DNA of 64,000 nucleotides, taken from contig BQMF02000001.1 in assembly GCA_027922465.2 (NCBI GenBank), positions 2,604,001 through 2,668,000 of the forward strand, in the 5' to 3' direction. Both the position numbers and the translations under genes were made by a program. Origin of the DNA: Turritopsis dohrnii. Taxonomy: Eukaryota; Cnidaria; Hydrozoa; Anthoathecata; Oceaniidae. Each line of letters opens with the position of its first letter. The first letter of the stretch is position 1. The notes beneath the pieces are model-generated. The model worked only from the letters and a program-made list of their open reading frames with translations, had not been told where the DNA came from and made no database searches. Below are positions 59,870 to 64,000 of the stretch, piece after piece.

Positions 59870-61481
59870 GAGAAAACTATTTCAAGTAACTTCAAGTAAG
59901 TAGTAACGTTGAACTATTGGAAAATTGAGGACACTGCAAACTAGTGACTAAAAACTCATTTACCTGATTGCAAACAAATAGCTTTTACTTTATTGTCAGA
60001 AATTTTTGTGGGAAGAAAATTTCAGGATTTTTTCCAAAAAACTGCGAAATTAAATTCCTTCAGTTAAAAAATATAAAAACAACAAGTTCTCTAAAAGAAG
60101 CAAAAGCTTTTTGGTTTATTAAACAAATTGTTTTTTCAAGTATATACTGAATCGTGAAATTTAACAACTTTCTTTAATGACCAAAGATCCCTTAAGGAGA
60201 AAAACTGAACAGGCTATGCAAATCTTTGTAAGAATTGATATATTTTAATGTGACATCCTAAAAAATCACCAGTTAAATGTAATTTTTGTTCATCCGTGAA
60301 AATAAATTCCAGTGAAATCCATTTCGCCTTCTAAACCGTGAAAATTAGTTCTGTCAAAATGAAATTAATTTTTCTTCCAACGCAAATTTATGACAATAAA
60401 GTGTTTTAACACAATTTTCCTTGTTTGTCTTGTCCTTTTGTATTTTGCTGTTTTATCTTTTAATTTCCTTTTTTATTCTGCTCACAAACTGAAGGGAAAG
60501 AAAGTTGTCTTTTTGAAAGCTATACTGACTACTCTTGCTTTTTCCTTAATATTATGTGACAGTTTATGGGAAAAGGATAACAAGTTAAAAAGCCATTTAA
60601 CTCTCTTAATCGATTATTAGAAGCTAAAAATCAATTCTAATGAATCACTTTTTAAATTCTGATATCGCTTTTCCGATTTTAGTGAATCACTTTTTTGATT
60701 CTAGTGAGGGATATTCTAGTTAAAGAGTATTCACTTTTTAATGTGTGTCTTATGCTACCGTCTCTAAAAAACAAAAAAAACAACATAACAGGTCATATCC
60801 TTTCACTAAAGTGAAGGTGAGTCTAACAAATTAAAATGTCTTGTCTCTCTTATTCATTCTCTCTCGTCCTTTGTCCCACTGAACCTAAAATAATTTTTTT
60901 AATAACCAGAAGATCACTAAAATCGTTGCAATAAATTTAAGTAAGGGTAAATCTCCACCTAGTGAAAGGGAGACAAAAAACAATTATAGCAGATGGTTTC
61001 TATTTGTAGAAACTTTAAAACAAACTGACAAGCAAACAAGCTTTCCCCATAAACTGTCACATATATACATAGCCGGATGGTTCAATTTGATTTGATTTGT
61101 GAAACTAATCTTACATAAATTTCTCTTCAAGAACTCTTCAAAATTGAAAAGAAAAAATTGGAAAATTATAATGGCTCCATTTGTAAGGGCTTAGTCTGTT
61201 ATGTGAAAAAGTAAGGAATTTATTTGTCAATGTTGCAAGATGCAAGTACAATTCAGTAAAAAAAAAAATAAAATAAAAATAAAAATAGGTATAATGACTA
61301 AAGTAAACAACAAATTTACCAGAAACAAACATTATAGCTAAGCTAAAAACTCATAGGTTTTCAAAGTTACCCCCTATTTTTGGATGATTTTATAATAATC
61401 TATTTCCCTATTTCAAGGAAGGTATTTGGGTGTAGTCAATATATATATACAAAATATAAATATACCCAAACGAGACCTAAA

Positions 61482-61521
61482 ACTACTACTACTGCTATTA
61501 CTACTAGTACTACTACTACTA
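61482..61521. repeat. (CTA)n microsatellite
   Basis: ACTACTACTACTGCTATTAC and TACTACTACTACTAA, interrupted once. Confidence 0.85.
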
Positions 61522-62211
61522 ATTTATTTATTAACGTAGATTAAGTACAATAAAACACAGTGCATGGCTGATGTGGACCTACAACAAAAAGTGTGTAAAA
61601 TAAATAAATAAATAAAATCATTGATAATAAAACCTAAGTACAAAGCAAAGTGCATGTCTGATGAAAATCGAAAATAACTTGTAAACAATGCTATAATTCT
61701 ATTATTAATTCTATTAAGTGTTGACATAACCAAACATTCATACTGTCAATCGCCTAAACTTTGGACGTCCTTCCAAACTTCAGACACGCTCATAAACAGA
61801 CCTGTCTGGTAAACAAAATGTACATGACCTGACTTGTTACCCTAGTCATAATAAGTACTAAAACATTAGAAGCAGATAAAAGATGTTGAAACGTAATAAG
61901 CATGAACAAATCACCGTTATACGTTAATGTTGCATTTTTTTACAAAAAGAGTATATATCATCAAAACTAGTAACTTTGCCAGAATTCAATCATCTTAAAC
62001 ATGAAGGTTAATAATGGGTTTGTGTCACATACACATGAAATGGCACTTGGTAAGATTCTGGTTTTGCTGTTGTTTTTCACAAAATATCACCTCATTCCTG
62101 GACTTTTACTGATTGAGAATCCACAAAAAGAAATGGAATGCACAAATGCTAGAGAAAAACGTATTTGTTGATCCTTGGAAAATTTTTAAAAATGTAAAGT
62201 GGCCTTCTTAA

Positions 62212-62410
62212 AGGTGGATTTCCACTTACAAAACTTCTTGATCGCAGAGAATTTCTTGACTCAAGAAAATTTTCGCTATGTTAACTTCCACTATTTAGGA
62301 ACTGAAAAGTATTTCTCAAAGAAATTTGTTCAGAACAATATGGCATTGAGTTGAAGGCAAATTTTGATTGGTTGGTACTGACATTTCGCGCGAAACAAAG
62401 TTCAACTACA
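62212..62410 (+). repeat. Relative of the TTAA-flanked element, partial
   Basis: TTAAAGGTGGATTTCCACTT resembles the left terminus of the 25.8-kb element (TTAAGGCGGATTTACAC). A later GATTGGTTGGTACTGACA and TTTCGCGCGAAAC also parallel that element's interior. No right terminal repeat is visible. Confidence 0.5.
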
Positions 62411-63441
62411 TTTTTTCAAATATATTTTGTAAGTTGTAAGATAATACCGGGGGAAAGACAAAGTAAGAAAATGCTAGCTGAATGTGGAAAGTATTAAAAT
62501 GTCCAACCCATCACGATAAATATGTGCAATTTGAAAGGTCTATGTGAATTCCATGGATCCATTGTTTAGATAGAGCCTTAAATCACATACGTAATCACAT
62601 TGCGAAGCTAAGGTTATCTCTCCTTGCAACGTCTCCTTGCAACGTGTGTCTCAAGGGTACTGTTGAATTATTCAATAGTTTGTGTTTTTGTTAAGTTTAG
62701 TTATGATAAGTTTTAGATTTAATTAACAGTGCAGTATGGATTATTATTGATGTGGTTTGTATTTTACGGATATGTTTTTTATGTCCGAGGTTTGGAAGGA
62801 TGTCCAAAGTTAGGACGATTGGTTCCTACAAGACAAAACATTATCATAACTAAAATGAAATGATTTGGGAAACATTATTTCCAGTTTCCTATTTCTCAGG
62901 AGAATATTCATATTATATAAATTCATGAGCAACATTTTAAAAAAATGAATAATGATACAGAGGCAAGATTTATGCAACACACGTCTTAGTTTCATCTTGA
63001 ATGTTCACAATGATGCAATTTAACAATGAATTCTGTCTCTGTTCGTATACTAGACCCTAATTATTCGCATATATCATGCATGGTACATCCATCATAATAA
63101 TATAAAGTGAGCACTATATGTTTCGCTTCAATAGAGATCGGTACCATTTCCTTTAGCACCCTTTGGCCTTAGGTTTGCGCTAAGGGTAAGGTTAGGTATA
63201 GTGGGTGCGAAAAGGAAACAGCACAAAAAATATTTTCTTGAAATCTTTGATGTCATTGCTGTGGCATTTTGGCATTCCTTGAACTTTGAAACCTTGTAGA
63301 AAATATACCTAAATACACGGCAGCCGAGCATTAACCCCAGAGTTGAAATTGAAAATGGTGCACATATTGCAATATGAAGAAACCGTGAATGTTTGAAACG
63401 TATGGAATGCCATAGCTGCCATAAGTGATCTTCTGATATTC

Positions 63442-63630
63442 TGCGCAGTAGAAATTTCGTTTTGCGCAGTAGATATTTCGTTTTGTGCAGTAGTGATTTC
63501 GTTTTGTGCAGTAGTGACTTCATTTCGCGCTGTAATAAAAGCGTATTGCGATGTAGTTTTTCTGTATTGCAAGGTGGATCTATTTGAATGCGCAGTAATT
63601 TCCTCGACTTGCGCAGTAAACAACTCACAT
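63442..63630. repeat. 21-bp tandem array, strict period, diverged units
   Basis: Nine 21-bp units start at 63442, 63463, 63484, 63505, 63526, 63547, 63568, 63589 and 63610. Most begin T(G/A)(C/T)GCAGTA. The left four are near-identical and the right ones are much diverged, yet no unit changes length. On the minus strand one frame gives the heptads ITTAQNE and ISTAQNE, running back through EITAHSN, FTAQVEE and SSAQCEL, open from a stop at 63660 to 63309. A second frame is also open. Period conservation suggests a coding past or present; no ATG or flanking exon could be shown. Confidence 0.8.
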
Positions 63631-63640
63631 TGTGCACTAC

Positions 63641-63925
63641 TTAAATCGTTACGTGGTAGTTAAATCGTTACGTGGTAGTTAAATCGTTACGTGGTAGATA
63701 AATCGTTACGTAGTAGATAAATGGTTACGTGGTAGATAAATCGTTACGTGGTAGATAAATCATTACGTGGTAGATAAATCATTACGTAGTAGATAAATCG
63801 TTAGGTGGTAGATAAATCGTTACGTAGTAGATAAATCGTTACGTAGTAGATAAATCGTTACGTAGTAGATAAATTGTTACGTAGTAGATAAATCGTTATG
63901 TGGTAGATAAATCGTTATGTGGTAG
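63641..63925. repeat. 19-bp minisatellite, 15 copies
   Basis: Exactly 15 units of 19 bp with consensus ATAAATCGTTACGTAGTAG (ttaaatcgttacgtggtag in the first three). It directly adjoins the 21-bp array and shares its (T/C)AGTAGATA...TCGTT core, so it probably arose from it by a 2-bp contraction. The units are full of stop codons in at least one frame. Confidence 0.9.
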
Positions 63926-64000
63926 ATAAGTCTTTACGTACGTGGACGTCCCTCTATCGTAGAATAAAATAGGAGTAAAAAAACCTTCACCGTCTTTGTT

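Larger units (their letters stand above)
56982..64000. other. Right flank, no complete gene
   Basis: Upstream of HMG-CoA synthase. It holds a SINE-like segment (57.36-57.56 kb), a LINE tail (59.64-59.87 kb), a 21-bp duplication near 58.86 kb (ctgtggtgtgtgcatgt), CGTGAAAATAAATTCC-type repeat fragments near 60.0 and 60.3 kb, (CTA)n at 61.5 kb, a TTAA-type element fragment at 62.2 kb and two tandem arrays at the end. The remainder is AT-rich with no recognisable exon. Confidence 0.55.

Noticed and set aside
63128..63637. 169-codon minus-strand frame through the 21-bp array
   Set aside because: It is open only because the 21-bp unit lacks stops in more than one frame; no homology and no supported start.
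63641..63925. CRISPR-like array
   Set aside because: The 19-bp units are directly adjacent with no spacers, in a eukaryotic genome; it is a minisatellite.

Overview
This window is nuclear DNA of an animal. It is strongly AT-rich, every recognisable gene but two is broken by GT-AG introns, and the genes belong to families found across Metazoa. MITE-like repeats are dense. The one novel-looking gene codes for a cysteine-rich surface protein of a style I associate loosely with cnidarians. A cnidarian or other early-branching marine invertebrate is my guess; the sequence alone does not prove it.

Layout. 1-3.7 kb: no gene, one palindromic MITE. 3.7-10.5 kb (+): a 12-exon large Rab GTPase with EF-hands and coiled coil (RASEF/Rab44/CRACR2A type), modelled at 1023 aa. 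10.5-18 kb: repeat-rich spacer. 18-19.5 kb (+): a four-exon stomatin. 20.5-21.2 kb: a TA-flanked transposon with long subterminal repeats. 21.8-22.8 kb (-): a single-exon, cysteine-rich, probably GPI-anchored orphan. 22.8-29.2 kb: spacer with a TTAA-type element and a tRNA-derived SINE. 29.3-30.2 kb (+): ribosomal protein L39, which escapes ORF finding because its exons are tiny. 30.5-36.5 kb: two TA-flanked elements, a decayed non-LTR retrotransposon and palindromic MITEs. 37.2-41.6 kb (+): a three-exon protein with two PDZ domains. 43.9-54.6 kb (-): a 40-exon neuropathy target esterase/lysophospholipase (PNPLA6/7), modelled at 1358 aa. 55.6-57.0 kb (-): cytosolic HMG-CoA synthase with an intronless coding region. 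57-64 kb: no complete gene, a LINE tail, SINE-like sequence, and adjoining 21-bp and 19-bp tandem arrays.

The genes do not form an operon or pathway. Several act at membranes (large Rab, stomatin, PDZ scaffold, ER lysophospholipase), and HMG-CoA synthase feeds the mevalonate route that supplies the prenyl groups expected on the Rab. I read that as coincidence rather than a cluster. Splice models were built by hand, by keeping reading phase across GT/AG (once GC/AG) junctions and matching family motifs.

I found no convincing new multi-gene system. The most distinctive items are the cysteine-rich orphan gene, a TA-element family whose two copies carry different iterated subterminal motifs, a palindromic MITE family with 9-10 bp target duplications, and a foldback element built from internal ~20-bp units.
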